From Deltaproteobacteria bacterium (lineage in GTDB: Bacteria > Myxococcota > Myxococcia > Myxococcales > Anaeromyxobacteraceae): a stretch of DNA of 64,000 nucleotides. Below, piece after piece: positions 20,348 through 29,048 of the stretch. Numbering within the stretch: the stretch's first letter is position 1; every line of letters starts with the position of its first letter. The position numbers and the translations under genes were made by a program. The notes beneath the pieces were generated by a model that did not search any database, was not told the origin of the DNA, and saw nothing but the letters and a program-made list of their open reading frames with translations. Location of the stretch: positions 120,883 to 184,882 of the forward strand of contig JACRMN010000027.1 of NCBI GenBank assembly GCA_016214955.1. Reading direction: 5' to 3'.

Positions 20348-21669
20348 CGGCCGGCCTCGCGGGGGTCGGAGGTGAGCAGCCAGAGCCGCGACTCGCCCGA
20401 GGGCTGCACCGCCGCCAGCACCACGTCGTCCACGCCGTCGCCGGTGAGGTCGCCGGCGGCAGCGGCCAGCACCGCGCCCGGCACCGGCGGCGAGGCGAAG
20501 AGGGTCTCGGCAGGCCGGAGCCGCAGCGCCCGCACCCGGTCGCCCGCGCCCGGCTCGGCGGAGGAGGTGACGAGCTCCGGCTCGCCGTCTCCGTCCAGGT
20601 CGGCGAGCGCAAGCGCCGCGCCCGCGCCGTGCACCGGGGCGGCGGCCGGGGCCAGCGCCGCGTCGAGGATCTCGGCGCTGTCGTCGGCGCGCAGCAGCGC
20701 GAAGGCGGCCCGTCCGGCGCGCGGCGCCGCGGCCGCGCCCAGGAGGAAGCGGCCGGAGCGGGGGGGCGGGAGCGCGGTGGTGCCGGCACCCACCTGGTCG
20801 AGGAGCACCGGAAGGTCGGGGGCGAAGGCGCCGTAGAGCGCGCCCGCGCCGCCCGCCGCCAGGGGCACCGCCGCCAGCCGGGCGACGGCCTGGAGCCGCC
20901 CGCCCCTGGCCGTGAGCACCTCGGCCTCGGCCATGGTGGCGAGCTGCCAGGCGATGCGCCCGCCGCCGAAGTCGCCGGTGCAGAGCGCGGCCCAGGGTTC
21001 GCGCACGGGGCCGCGCCCCTCGGGCGGCGGCGGATGGGACGAGAGGAGCTGGCCGCCCAGCGTGAGCAGCGAGAGGCCGCGGGGCGTGGCCGCGAGCAGC
21101 GAGGCGCCGTCGCCCGCCTCCAGCACTGCCAGTGCCAGCACGCGGTCGGGCAGGTCGAAGAGCTGCACCAGCGAGAGCACCGAGAGGTGCGGCGCCGCTC
21201 CCTGGGCGAGGGCCCGGACCACGCCGTCCGACGGGACCAGGGCGGTGAGCAGCCGGGCCGCCGATGCCGGCGCGTGCTGCAGGAAGAAGCTCTGGCGCAG
21301 GTCGGTGACCTCGGCGGCCAGCGCCAGCTCCCGGCCGCCGCGCGCCAGCGCCAGCCGCACCCGCGCCAGCCTGTCGGCCCCGGCGGCGCGGGCCGCCTGC
21401 TCCGGCGGCTCGCGGCCGCGCAGCGGCACGGCGGCGAAGCCGCGGCGCGCGATGGCCCCGGAGAGCGCCGCCGCGAAGGGCTCGGCCAGCCCCTCGGCGC
21501 CGGGGGCGCTCACCTGGAAGGCGATGCGGTCGGGGGGCGCTGCCTCGCAGAGCGGGCCGGCGAGCTCCTCGGCGGCGAGCCCGAGGGCGCCGGCCCCGGC
21601 GGCCGCGGCGGGCGGGCCGGAGAGCACCAGGCAGGTCAGGGCGGCGAGGAGCGGGCGGAGGCGCGGCAC
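20344..21669 (-). CDS. Secreted FG-GAP/VCBS repeat protein
   Basis: A 441-residue protein with a signal peptide (residues 1-24). The N-terminal part (about 40-150) resembles TolB-N/FlgO-like domains. The C-terminal part has calcium-binding-type FG-GAP repeats: LADLDGDGEPELVTSS and GDLTGDGVDDVVLAA. These are usually beta-propeller blades. It starts 9 bases after the PBP1A stop and ends in a GTGA overlap with the solute-binding gene, so it is co-translated with them. The function is unknown. Confidence 0.7.
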   Translation of the reverse strand: MPRLRPLLAALTCLVLSGPPAAAAGAGALGLAAEELAGPLCEAAPPDRIAFQVSAPGAEGLAEPFAAALSGAIARRGFAAVPLRGREPPEQAARAAGADRLARVRLALARGGRELALAAEVTDLRQSFFLQHAPASAARLLTALVPSDGVVRALAQGAAPHLSVLSLVQLFDLPDRVLALAVLEAGDGASLLAATPRGLSLLTLGGQLLSSHPPPPEGRGPVREPWAALCTGDFGGGRIAWQLATMAEAEVLTARGGRLQAVARLAAVPLAAGGAGALYGAFAPDLPVLLDQVGAGTTALPPPRSGRFLLGAAAAPRAGRAAFALLRADDSAEILDAALAPAAAPVHGAGAALALADLDGDGEPELVTSSAEPGAGDRVRALRLRPAETLFASPPVPGAVLAAAAGDLTGDGVDDVVLAAVQPSGESRLWLLTSDPREAGR

Positions 21670-21678
21670 CGGGCGATT

Positions 21679-24285
21679 CTACCGGTCGTCCTGGAAGAAG
21701 GTCTGCGGCGCCGAGCCCGGGGCCTGGCGCTCCGAGGCGCTCGAGGCCGGTGCGGTGCCCGCCAGGAAGGCGACGAAGGGAGCGGCGTCGGCCGGCGCCG
21801 CCTCGGCGGCCAGGAGCCCGGTGGTGCGGTCGATGCGGGCGAACTCCACCCGGGGCGGCGCAGCGAAGGGCACCGGCACCCGCTGCCCCACCGCCTCCTT
21901 CATGAAGGTCACCCAGGCCGGCAGCGCCGCGCCGCCGCCTGTCTCGCGCGGCCCCATGGGATCGTGCGAATCGAAGCCGACCCAGGCGCCGGCCACCAGC
22001 TCGGGCGTGAAGCCCACGAACCAGGCGTCGCGGTGGTCCTGGGCGGTGCCGGTCTTGGCGGCGGCGGGCTGGCCCAGGGTCTGCGCCCCCTGGCCGGTGC
22101 CGAACTCCACCACCCCGCGCATCATCGCCGAGAGCACGAAGGCCACCTCGGGCCGCATGCCGCTGGTGGGAGGCGGCTCGACGGCGTCGGCCGGCGGCGC
22201 CGCGGAGGCTGGCACCGCGCCCGAGGGCGGCTCGGTGCCGGCGGCCAGCGCCGGGGTGGGCGGCGGCGGAGGGACCGGGGCGGGCGGCGCCGGCTCGGGG
22301 ATGTGCTCCTCCAGCACCTCGCCGCTGCGGTCGCGCACCCGCAGGATGGTCACCGGGGAGGCCACCGCACCGCCGGCGGCGATGGTGGCGTAGGCGTTCA
22401 CCAACTCGAGCGGGGTGACCTCGCCGGTGCCCAGCGCCAGCGAGAGGCTGCGCGGAAGCTCGCTCTCGATGCCGGCCCGGCGGGCGAAGTCGATGACCGC
22501 GTCCACGCCCAGGGCGTCCACCAGCTTCGCCGAGACGGTGTTCTTGGAGTGGGCCAGGGCCTCGCCCAGCAGCATGGGCCCGTCGTACTCGTTGCGCTCG
22601 AAGTTCTGCGGCTTCCAGTCCTTGCCCGTCCAGGGGTCGCGGTAGACGTCGGGCGTGTCGTAGACCACCGTCGCCGGCGTGAAGCGGCGCGACTCGATGG
22701 CCGCGCCCCAGACGAAGGGCTTCATGGCGCTGCCGGGCTGGCGCCGCGCCTGCAGGGCGCGGTTGAACTGGGAGAGCTGGAAGTCGTAGCCGCCCACCAG
22801 GGCGCGCACGCCGCGGGTGGCCGGGTCCACCGCCACCAGCGCTCCCTGCACCCGGGGCACCTGCTCCAGCGCCAGCGCCAGCGGCTTGCCGGCCCGCGCC
22901 AGCTCCACCGGCGCCTTCCTGCCCGCCAGCACCCGCACCAGCACCACGTCGCCCGGCACCACCACGTCGCGCATCTTGCGCGGCGCCGCGGTGGCCGAGG
23001 TGGGGTTCCACTTGCGGGCCCAGGTGGTCTCGGCGAGGGAGAAGGTCCCGAGGGCGTTGCCCAGGTCGACGGTGGCCTGCCGGTCGGTGGCGTCCACCAC
23101 CAGCGCCGTGTAGAGCCCCTCCGGCTCCAGCCGCCGCACCCGGGCCATGCGCCGGATGTCCGACTCGCTCTCGGCCTCGATGCCGTCGCTCGACACCCGG
23201 GCCAGGTCCCAGACCAGCACCTCGCCCGGCCGCGCCTTCACCGCCGAGAGTCGCTCGCGCCACACCGGCAGGGCCTGCTCGCGCTGCGGCTCGTCGAGGT
23301 GCTGCAGCGGCCCGCGCCAGCCGTGGCGCCGGTCCACCGCCCGGAGCTGCGCCTGGAGCGCCTGCTCGGCGGCTCGCTGCATGAGCGGGTCCATGGCCAC
23401 CTCGACGGTGAGCCCGTCGGTCTCGACCCGCTCGGCGCCGTAGCGCTCGTCGAGGTGGCGGCGCACGGCGTCGGCGTACCAGGCGCCCGGCGGATCGGCG
23501 GGGGGCACGGTGACCTGGAGCGGGCGGGCCGCCTCGGCCTCGGCCTGGGCCGGCGTGAGGAAGCCCTCCTCGGCCATGCGCCGCAGCACGTACCGCTGCC
23601 GCTCCTTGGCGGCCTCGGGGTGGCGGGCCGGCGAGAGGCGCATGGGCGACTGCACCACCCCGGCCAGCATCGCCGCCTCGCCCAGGGTGACGTCGCGCAC
23701 CGACTTGCCGAAGTAGAACCGGGCTGCCTCCTCGACGCCGTAGCGGCCGTGGCCGAAGTAGATCTGGCTCAGGTAGAGGAAGAGGATCTCGTCCTTGGAG
23801 AGCTTCTCCTCCAGCCGCGGCGCCAGCCACAGCTCCTTCACCTTGCGCTTCACCCGCCCCTCGGCCGGGAGCAGGAAGGTCTTCACCACCTGCTGGGTGA
23901 TGGTGGAGCCGCCGCAGGCCACGCGCCCGCGCCACAGCCCCTTGGCGGCGCAGCGGGCGATGGCCAGCCAGTTGAGCCCCTGGTGCTCGTAGAACTTGGC
24001 GTCCTCCGAGGCCAGCACCGCCTTCCTCATCACCTCGGGGATCTCCGCGAAGGGCACCACCGTGCGCCGCTCGCGGGCGAAGACGAAGACCTCGGTGCCG
24101 TCGATGCCCAGCACGCGGGTGGAGATGAGCGGGCGGTAGTCCTTCAGGCCGTCGAAGGCCGGGAGCTCGCGGGTCCAGGCGAAGACCAGGGCAGGCAGCG
24201 ACAGCACCAGCACCGCGGCCGCCATCGCGGCCATGCGGGCGGGCCGGCGGCGGGCCTCGCGTACCAGTCTGTCGAGCGATCGCAT
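21679..24285 (-). CDS. Class A penicillin-binding protein 1A (bifunctional transglycosylase/transpeptidase)
   Basis: An 868-residue peptidoglycan synthase. A cytoplasmic N-terminus is followed by TM 18-37 and a GT51 domain with catalytic Glu94 (ASEDAKFYEHQG) and GGSTITQQVVKTFLL. The OB-like region and transpeptidase domain carry SxxK (PGSAMKPF), SxN (HSKNT) and KTG (AAKTGTAQ). Between SxN and KTG there is an insertion of about 50 Pro/Ala-rich residues that the core fold does not need. It heads the minus-strand operon that continues to the histidine kinase. A promoter lies 20 bases upstream. Confidence 0.95.
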   Translation of the reverse strand: MRSLDRLVREARRRPARMAAMAAAVLVLSLPALVFAWTRELPAFDGLKDYRPLISTRVLGIDGTEVFVFARERRTVVPFAEIPEVMRKAVLASEDAKFYEHQGLNWLAIARCAAKGLWRGRVACGGSTITQQVVKTFLLPAEGRVKRKVKELWLAPRLEEKLSKDEILFLYLSQIYFGHGRYGVEEAARFYFGKSVRDVTLGEAAMLAGVVQSPMRLSPARHPEAAKERQRYVLRRMAEEGFLTPAQAEAEAARPLQVTVPPADPPGAWYADAVRRHLDERYGAERVETDGLTVEVAMDPLMQRAAEQALQAQLRAVDRRHGWRGPLQHLDEPQREQALPVWRERLSAVKARPGEVLVWDLARVSSDGIEAESESDIRRMARVRRLEPEGLYTALVVDATDRQATVDLGNALGTFSLAETTWARKWNPTSATAAPRKMRDVVVPGDVVLVRVLAGRKAPVELARAGKPLALALEQVPRVQGALVAVDPATRGVRALVGGYDFQLSQFNRALQARRQPGSAMKPFVWGAAIESRRFTPATVVYDTPDVYRDPWTGKDWKPQNFERNEYDGPMLLGEALAHSKNTVSAKLVDALGVDAVIDFARRAGIESELPRSLSLALGTGEVTPLELVNAYATIAAGGAVASPVTILRVRDRSGEVLEEHIPEPAPPAPVPPPPPTPALAAGTEPPSGAVPASAAPPADAVEPPPTSGMRPEVAFVLSAMMRGVVEFGTGQGAQTLGQPAAAKTGTAQDHRDAWFVGFTPELVAGAWVGFDSHDPMGPRETGGGAALPAWVTFMKEAVGQRVPVPFAAPPRVEFARIDRTTGLLAAEAAPADAAPFVAFLAGTAPASSASERQAPGSAPQTFFQDDR

Positions 24286-24305
24286 GCGCGGCGGGTCCGG
24301 GGCGG

Positions 24306-24334
24306 GCTCTAGCCCTTCCCGGCGATTGGGGCAA
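24306..24334 (-). promoter_or_regulatory. Predicted promoter of the PBP1A operon
   Basis: Minus strand: TTGCCC (24334-24329), 17-bp spacer, TAGAGC (24311-24306), 20 bases before the ATG at 24285. Confidence 0.4.
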
Positions 24335-24452
24335 GGAGCATTCCCCGTGCCGGGGGGCCTCCGGGGGAAAACGCCTGCCAGCGCGGGAGATTCCCCGGGT
24401 GTGCGTCCCGGGCGACACGGTGGCGGGTGCCGCGCCCGACGCACTCGCCCCG

Positions 24453-24482
24453 TTCCCTGTACCCGGTGAGGTCGCCTACAAT
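24453..24482 (+). promoter_or_regulatory. Predicted promoter of thrH
   Basis: TTCCCT (24453-24458), 18-bp spacer, TACAAT (24477-24482, five of six matches to TATAAT). It leaves a leader of about 20 bases that contains GGAGGAG (24496-24502). Confidence 0.5.
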
Positions 24483-24508
24483 GCGCGCTCCCCGGAGGAG
24501 CCGCCTGC

Positions 24509-25123
24509 ATGCAGATCGTCTGTCTCGACCTCGAGGGCGTGCTGGTGCCCGAGATCTGGATCGCCTTCTCGGAGCGCACCGGCATCCCCGAGCTGCGCCG
24601 CACCACCCGCGACGAGCCCGACTACGACAAGCTGATGCGGTTCCGTCTCGACCTCCTGCGGCAGCACCGGCTCGGGCTCCCCGACATTCAGAAGGTCATC
24701 GCCGGCCTGGCCCCCATGCCCGGCGCCCGCGCCTTCCTCGACGAGCTGCGCCAGCACTACCAGGTGCTCATCCTCTCCGACACCTTCTACGAGTTCGGCA
24801 TGCCGCTCATGGCCCAGCTCGGCATGCCCACGCTCTTCTGCCACCGGCTCGAGGCCGACGCCCAGGGCTTCGTCGTCGCCTACCACCTGCGCCAGCCGCA
24901 GCAGAAGCGCGAGGCGGTGAAGGCCGTGAAGGGGCTCAACTTCCGGGTCATCGCCGCCGGCGACTCCTACAACGACACCGCCATGCTGGCCGAGGCCCAC
25001 GCCGGCATCCTCTTCCGCCCGCCGCAGAACGTCGTCGACGAGTTCCCGCAGTACCCGGTGGTGCGCGACTACCCGGCGCTGCGCGCCGCCATCGACGAGG
25101 CCGCCAGGCGCGTCGGGGGGTAA
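24509..25123 (+). CDS. thrH: Bifunctional phosphoserine phosphatase/homoserine phosphotransferase ThrH
   Basis: A 204-residue HAD-superfamily protein. Motif I is CLDLEGVLVPE (first Asp nucleophile, with the second acid replaced by Glu as in ThrH), motif II is LSDTFYEF and motif III/IV is AAGDSYNDTAML. Known ThrH dephosphorylates phosphoserine and can transfer the phosphate to homoserine, linking serine and threonine synthesis. Length matches the family. A good GGAGGAG ribosome site supports the start. The glutathione S-transferase gene follows after 15 bases. Confidence 0.92.
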   Translation: MQIVCLDLEGVLVPEIWIAFSERTGIPELRRTTRDEPDYDKLMRFRLDLLRQHRLGLPDIQKVIAGLAPMPGARAFLDELRQHYQVLILSDTFYEFGMPLMAQLGMPTLFCHRLEADAQGFVVAYHLRQPQQKREAVKAVKGLNFRVIAAGDSYNDTAMLAEAHAGILFRPPQNVVDEFPQYPVVRDYPALRAAIDEAARRVGG

Positions 25124-25138
25124 GAAAGGAAGTCTCCC

Positions 25139-25747
25139 ATGAAGCTCTTCGGGACCAACACCAGCCCCTACACGCGCAAGGCCCGCCTCGTCCTCCTGGA
25201 GAAGGGGCTCGCCCACACCTACGTGGTGGCGCCACCGCGGGAGCCCGGCAGCCCGGTGACGGGTGCCAACCCCCTGGGCCGCGTCCCGACGCTGCTCCTC
25301 GACGACGGGACCGCCGTCTTCGACTCGCCGGTGATCTGCGAGTACCTGGACGCGCTGGGCGACGCTCCCATCCTCATCCCCCGCGGCGACGCGGAGGCGC
25401 GGATGCGGGTGCGGCGCTGGGAGGCCCTGGCGGACGGCATCATGGACTCGGCGGTGGTGGTTCGCGTCGAGTCGCTGCGGCCGGCCGAGAAGCAGGATGC
25501 CGCCACCCTCGCCCTCCACGGTTCCGCCATCGGCCGCGCCCTGGCCCACGCGGCGAGCGCGCTCGGGGGACGGGAGTGGTGCGAGGGGTCCGCCCTCACG
25601 CTGGCGGACCTGGCGCTCGCGAGCGCGCTCTTCTACCTCGACCTCCGGCAGCCGGAGCGCGACTGGCGCGCGCAGCACCCGCCGCTTGCCGCCTGGGCCG
25701 CGCGGATGAGCGAGCGCCCCAGCGTGCGGGCCACGCCCACCACCTGA
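25139..25747 (+). CDS. Glutathione S-transferase family protein
   Basis: A 202-residue two-domain protein. The N-terminal thioredoxin-like domain begins MKLFGTNTSPYTRKARLVLLEKGL, with SPYTRK where the catalytic Ser/Cys lies in beta/zeta-like bacterial GSTs. NPLGRVPTLLLDDG and FDSPVICEYLD are the cis-Pro and glutathione gamma-glutamyl (DSP) sites. The C-terminal helical domain contains LTLADLALASAL. It resembles YibF-type GSTs. It is preceded by AGGAAG and forms a pair with thrH. Confidence 0.88.
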   Translation: MKLFGTNTSPYTRKARLVLLEKGLAHTYVVAPPREPGSPVTGANPLGRVPTLLLDDGTAVFDSPVICEYLDALGDAPILIPRGDAEARMRVRRWEALADGIMDSAVVVRVESLRPAEKQDAATLALHGSAIGRALAHAASALGGREWCEGSALTLADLALASALFYLDLRQPERDWRAQHPPLAAWAARMSERPSVRATPTT

Positions 25748-25870
25748 GCGCGCGGTGGTCCCGCCCGCCGGCGCGAGCCCGGCATCTCGCCCCATGGACT
25801 ACCCGGCCGGGGCCAGCGCCAGCGCTTGAAGCTCGGCGGAGGTTCCACCCCTGGTGGATGAAGCGACCAG

Positions 25871-25910
25871 CCCGCCGCACGGCGGGGCGGGGCCGCGGAG
25901 GCGGCCCCGC
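25871..25910. terminator. Two tandem GC hairpins between convergent genes
   Basis: Hairpin 1: CCCGCC (25871-25876) with GGCGGG (25881-25886). Hairpin 2: ten pairs (25887-25896 with 25901-25910) around GGAG. They lie directly before the 3' end of the minus-strand NtrC-type gene and after the plus-strand GST gene, so they could end transcription in both directions. No T-tract. Confidence 0.45.
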
Positions 25911-25918
25911 GCCTGGAC

Positions 25919-27277
25919 TCACTCTCCGCGCTTGATCCCCAGGGCGCGCATCTTCTTGTACAGGTGGCTGCGCTCCAGCCCCAGCGCCCGCGCCGTGTCG
26001 GAGACGTTGTCCTGGTGGGCCGTGAGCGCCGCCAACACGATCTCGCGCTCCGCCTCCTCCACCAGCTCGTGGAAGCCGGCTCCCTCCCGCAGCCGGTCGG
26101 TGCGGGGGGCGCGCGTGCCCGGCAGCGCCGCCGTCACCTCCGCGGCCCCCAGGCCCGGGCCGTCGGCGAGGATGGCGATGCGCTCCACCACGTTGCGCAG
26201 CTCGCGCACGTTCCCCGGCCAGTCGTGGGCCTGCAGCGCCAGCAGTGCCTCGCGGGTGAAGCTCATGGGGCGGCGCCCGTTGCGCTCGCAGGCCTCGGCG
26301 AGGAAGCGGGCGCAGAGCTCGGGCAGGTCCTCGCGCCGGTCGCGCAGCGGGGGCGCGGGCACCAGCACCACCGCCAGCCGGTAGTACAGGTCCTCGCGGA
26401 AGCGGCCCGCCGAGACCTCGGCGAGCAGGTCCTTGTTGGTGGCGGCGATCACCCGGGCGTCGGTGCGCAGCGTCACCTGCCCGCCCACCCGCTCGAACTC
26501 CCCCTCCTGGAGCACGCGGAGCACCTTGGCCTGCATGGCCGGGGGCATGTCGCCCACCTCGTCGAGGAAGAGCGTGCCGCCGTCGGCCAGCTCGAACTTG
26601 CCTCGCCTGGCCGCCACCGCGCCGGTGAAGGCGCCCCGCTCGTGCCCGAAGAGCTCGCTCTCGATGAGCTCGGCAGGAACGGCAGCGCAGTTGAGCTTCA
26701 CGAATGGTCCGTCCCGCCGCCGCGAGCCGTCGTGGAGGGCGCGGGCCACCAGCTCCTTGCCCGTGCCGTTTTCGCCGGTCACGAGGACCCGCCCCTCGGA
26801 GCCGGCGGCGCGCCGCACCAGCTCGCGCAGCCGCTGCATCACCGGCGAGCTGCCCAGCATCTCGCCCGGACCGGCCACGCGCCGGAGCTCGTCGTTCTCG
26901 GCGCGGAGGTCGCGGAGGGCCAGGCCGTTGCGCACCGCAGCCAGGAGCCGCTCCCGCTCCCCGATGGGCTTCTCCAGGTAGTCGAAGGCGCCCAGCTTGA
27001 AAGCCTGTCGCACCGTTTCGATGGAGCCGTGGCCGCTCATCACCACCACCGGCAGTCCAGGGCGTGTGCGCAGGGCCCGCTCCAGCACCGACAGCCCGTC
27101 GACGTCGGGCAGCTTCACGTCCAGTAACACGAGGTCCACCGGCAGAGCGGCCAGCTTCTCCAGGGCCTCCTGGCCGCTGCCGGCCGCCTCGGTCCGGTAC
27201 CCCTCCAGGGACAGGGCGCGCGCCAGCGTCACCTGGATGTTCTTCTCGTCGTCCACGATCAACACGGTCGCAGCCAC
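25919..27277 (-). CDS. NtrC-family sigma-54-dependent response regulator
   Basis: A 452-residue three-domain activator. The receiver domain (1-120) has Asp9/Asp10, phospho-acceptor Asp53 (LLDVKLPD) and the conserved Lys in YLEKPI. The AAA+ domain has Walker A GENGTGKE, an intact GAFTGA loop that contacts sigma-54, and the Walker B-type segment GGTLFLDEVGDMP. The C-terminus is a Fis-type HTH (NVSDTARALGLERSHLYKKM). I chose the GTG that starts VAATVLIVDDE because the frame upstream is not domain-like. No kinase is adjacent, so it is an orphan; the NtrY-like kinase at 17232 is a conceivable partner. Confidence 0.93.
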   Translation of the reverse strand: MAATVLIVDDEKNIQVTLARALSLEGYRTEAAGSGQEALEKLAALPVDLVLLDVKLPDVDGLSVLERALRTRPGLPVVVMSGHGSIETVRQAFKLGAFDYLEKPIGERERLLAAVRNGLALRDLRAENDELRRVAGPGEMLGSSPVMQRLRELVRRAAGSEGRVLVTGENGTGKELVARALHDGSRRRDGPFVKLNCAAVPAELIESELFGHERGAFTGAVAARRGKFELADGGTLFLDEVGDMPPAMQAKVLRVLQEGEFERVGGQVTLRTDARVIAATNKDLLAEVSAGRFREDLYYRLAVVLVPAPPLRDRREDLPELCARFLAEACERNGRRPMSFTREALLALQAHDWPGNVRELRNVVERIAILADGPGLGAAEVTAALPGTRAPRTDRLREGAGFHELVEEAEREIVLAALTAHQDNVSDTARALGLERSHLYKKMRALGIKRGE

Positions 27278-27306
27278 GCCCCGATGGTAGCCGGGAAGGT
27301 TTTCCT

Positions 27307-27336
27307 TTGACACCGCTCCGACCCCGGCGGGATAAA
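27307..27336 (+). promoter_or_regulatory. Predicted promoter of the pal-cpoB operon
   Basis: Consensus TTGACA (27307-27312), 18-bp spacer, GATAAA (27331-27336). The leader of about 45 bases contains AGGAGG at 27375-27380. It lies in the divergent region shared with the NtrC-type gene. Confidence 0.6.
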
Positions 27337-27385
27337 GGGAACCCTCGGACGAATTCTCGGCCACTGCTCCCTCCAGGAGGTCACG

Positions 27386-28093
27386 ATGCAGCGCGCACTC
27401 ATTGTTCTCGCTTCACTCGCAGTCTTCGGCCTGGCCGGCTGCCCCAAGAAGTGGCAGAACGGCGAGTGCGACACCAGCGAGGCCTGCAAGGACCAGGTCG
27501 GCTACGGCAAGGTCTGCGTGCAGGGCCGCTGCCAGGAGTGTGGCCTCGACGCCGACTGCAAGGCCGGGTTCGTCTGCAAGGCCAACAAGTGCGAGCCGCG
27601 TCCCGAGTGCGAGGGCCCGGCCGACTGCGCCGCCGGCAAGCTCTGCCAGGCCGGCAAGTGCGTCGCCGATCCCGACGCCTGCGGCGCCGACGGCTCCTGC
27701 CCGGCCGACAAGCAGTGCCAGGCGGGCCGCTGCGTGACCCGCACCGCGCCGATCCCGGTCGCCGGCCCCTGCGACTCGCTCCAGAGCGTGTACTTCGGCT
27801 TCGACGAGTCCAGCCTCTCCGGCGAGGCCCGCCAGAGCCTGGAGCAGAGCGCCAAGTGCCTGAAGGACAAGGCCGGCGCCGTCCGCGTCGAGGGCTACTG
27901 CGACGAGCGCGGCACCGCCGAGTACAACATGCACCTCGGCCAGCGGCGCGCCGACGCCGTGAAGAAGTACCTCTCCGGCCTGGGCGTCCCGGCCAAGAAC
28001 GTCAACACCGTCTCCTTCGGCAAGGAGAAGCCGGTCTGCACCCAGGCCTCCGAGGACTGCTGGTCGAAGAACCGGCGGGCCGATCTGAAGTAG
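27386..28093 (+). CDS. Pal-like OmpA-domain lipoprotein with a Cys-rich N-terminal region
   Basis: A 235-residue outer-membrane lipoprotein. The signal peptide ends in the lipobox LAGC (Cys19). Residues about 28-120 contain regularly spaced cysteine pairs (CxxCxxG and GxCxxC type), resembling tandem Dickkopf/EGF-like modules. The C-terminal OmpA domain (about 128-235, VYFGFDESSL, GYCDERGTAEYN, RRADAVKKYL) carries the Asp and Arg that bind diaminopimelate of peptidoglycan. Ordinary Pal has no such Cys-rich region. cpoB follows after 2 bases, as in tol-pal operons, but tolQRAB are absent here. Confidence 0.85.
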   Translation: MQRALIVLASLAVFGLAGCPKKWQNGECDTSEACKDQVGYGKVCVQGRCQECGLDADCKAGFVCKANKCEPRPECEGPADCAAGKLCQAGKCVADPDACGADGSCPADKQCQAGRCVTRTAPIPVAGPCDSLQSVYFGFDESSLSGEARQSLEQSAKCLKDKAGAVRVEGYCDERGTAEYNMHLGQRRADAVKKYLSGLGVPAKNVNTVSFGKEKPVCTQASEDCWSKNRRADLK

Positions 28094-28095
28094 CC

Positions 28096-28947
28096 GTGCG
28101 GCGCCTCGCGCTCCTCCTCCTGCCGGTAGCCGCCTGCTGGGTCCCCGTGGAGCGGGGCCGGCAGATGGAGGAGCGCATCGCCCGCGTCGAGGACGAGAAC
28201 CGGCTGGCGGTGAAGCAGCTGGAGGAGCAGCGATCCGTCCTTCGCGAGCGGGTGGCCGAGGCCGACAAGAAGATCGCCGAGGTCCAGAAGAAGCTGGACG
28301 AGCTGAACCAGGCGGCGCGCCGCACCGGCGCCGATCTGGCCGTCGAGGTCGACCGGCTCCGCGAGGAGGTGGCCCGCCTCCGCGGCTCGTCCGAGGAGAG
28401 CCAGCACCGCATCGAGACGGTGGGCCTGGCGCTGGAGAAGCTGCGCTCCGATCTCGACGGCCGCTTCGCCGCGCTCAAGGGCTCTGGCGCCCTGGAGGAG
28501 TACGAAGCCAAGCGCAAGATCGAGGCGCTGCCCAGGCCGGCCGACAAGGCCGGGCTCCTCGCCCAGGCCCAGGAGCAGGAGCGGGCCGGCGAGAAGGTGG
28601 TGGCCCGCGAGCTGTACGAGGAGTACACGCGCCGCTACCCGGCCGACCCCCGCGCCGCCGACGCCTGGTTCCGCATCGGGGAGATGCACTACGGGTCCCA
28701 GCGCTACCGCGAGGCGGTGCTGGCCTACGGCAAGGTGGCCGAGGGCTTCCCCCGCTCCGACAAGGTGCCCGACGCCAAGCTGCGCGCCGGCGAGTCGATG
28801 CTGGCGCTCGGCCTGCCCGACGACGCCAGGGCAATCTTCGAGGAGGTGGCCAGGCAGTACCCGAAGACCACGGCCGCGCAGAAGGCCCGGACGCGCCTGG
28901 TCGACATGAAGAAGAAGTCCGGGAAGCCCGCTCCCAAGAAGAAGTGA
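28096..28947 (+). CDS. CpoB/YbgF-like tol-pal system TPR lipoprotein
   Basis: A 283-residue protein starting at GTG 28096. Its signal ends in a lipobox-like LPVAAC (Cys14), so unlike E. coli CpoB it appears to be lipid-anchored. Residues about 22-125 form a coiled coil (many heptads, VEDENRLAVKQLEEQR). The C-terminal part has TPRs in the YbgF pattern (AQEQERAGEKVVARELYEEY, then DAWFRIGEMHYGSQRYREA). CpoB coordinates PBP1B activity with Tol-Pal constriction in enterobacteria. It is co-transcribed with the Pal-like gene and ends in a Lys-rich tail. Confidence 0.85.
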   Translation: MRRLALLLLPVAACWVPVERGRQMEERIARVEDENRLAVKQLEEQRSVLRERVAEADKKIAEVQKKLDELNQAARRTGADLAVEVDRLREEVARLRGSSEESQHRIETVGLALEKLRSDLDGRFAALKGSGALEEYEAKRKIEALPRPADKAGLLAQAQEQERAGEKVVARELYEEYTRRYPADPRAADAWFRIGEMHYGSQRYREAVLAYGKVAEGFPRSDKVPDAKLRAGESMLALGLPDDARAIFEEVARQYPKTTAAQKARTRLVDMKKKSGKPAPKKK

Positions 28948-28950
28948 CCT

Positions 28951-28966
28951 GGCGGCCGGCGCCGCC
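28951..28966 (+). terminator. GC stem-loop after pal-cpoB
   Basis: GGCGGC (28951-28956) with GCCGCC (28961-28966) around a CGGC loop, starting 3 bases after the cpoB stop. No T-tract, so only terminator-like. The rest of the gap to 29048 shows a TATCCT box at 29025 without a -35. Confidence 0.35.
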
Positions 28967-29048
28967 GACCCGGCCCGCATGGGCGTCCTTCCCCTGTGGG
29001 GCAGATGCGCACATCCGGCGCTGGTATCCTTCCCGCGGGGGTAGACCG

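Noticed and set aside
25748..25918. A small RNA between the GST and NtrC-type genes
   Set aside because: The paired hairpins fit a bidirectional terminator for convergent genes, and no promoter-like boxes were found.
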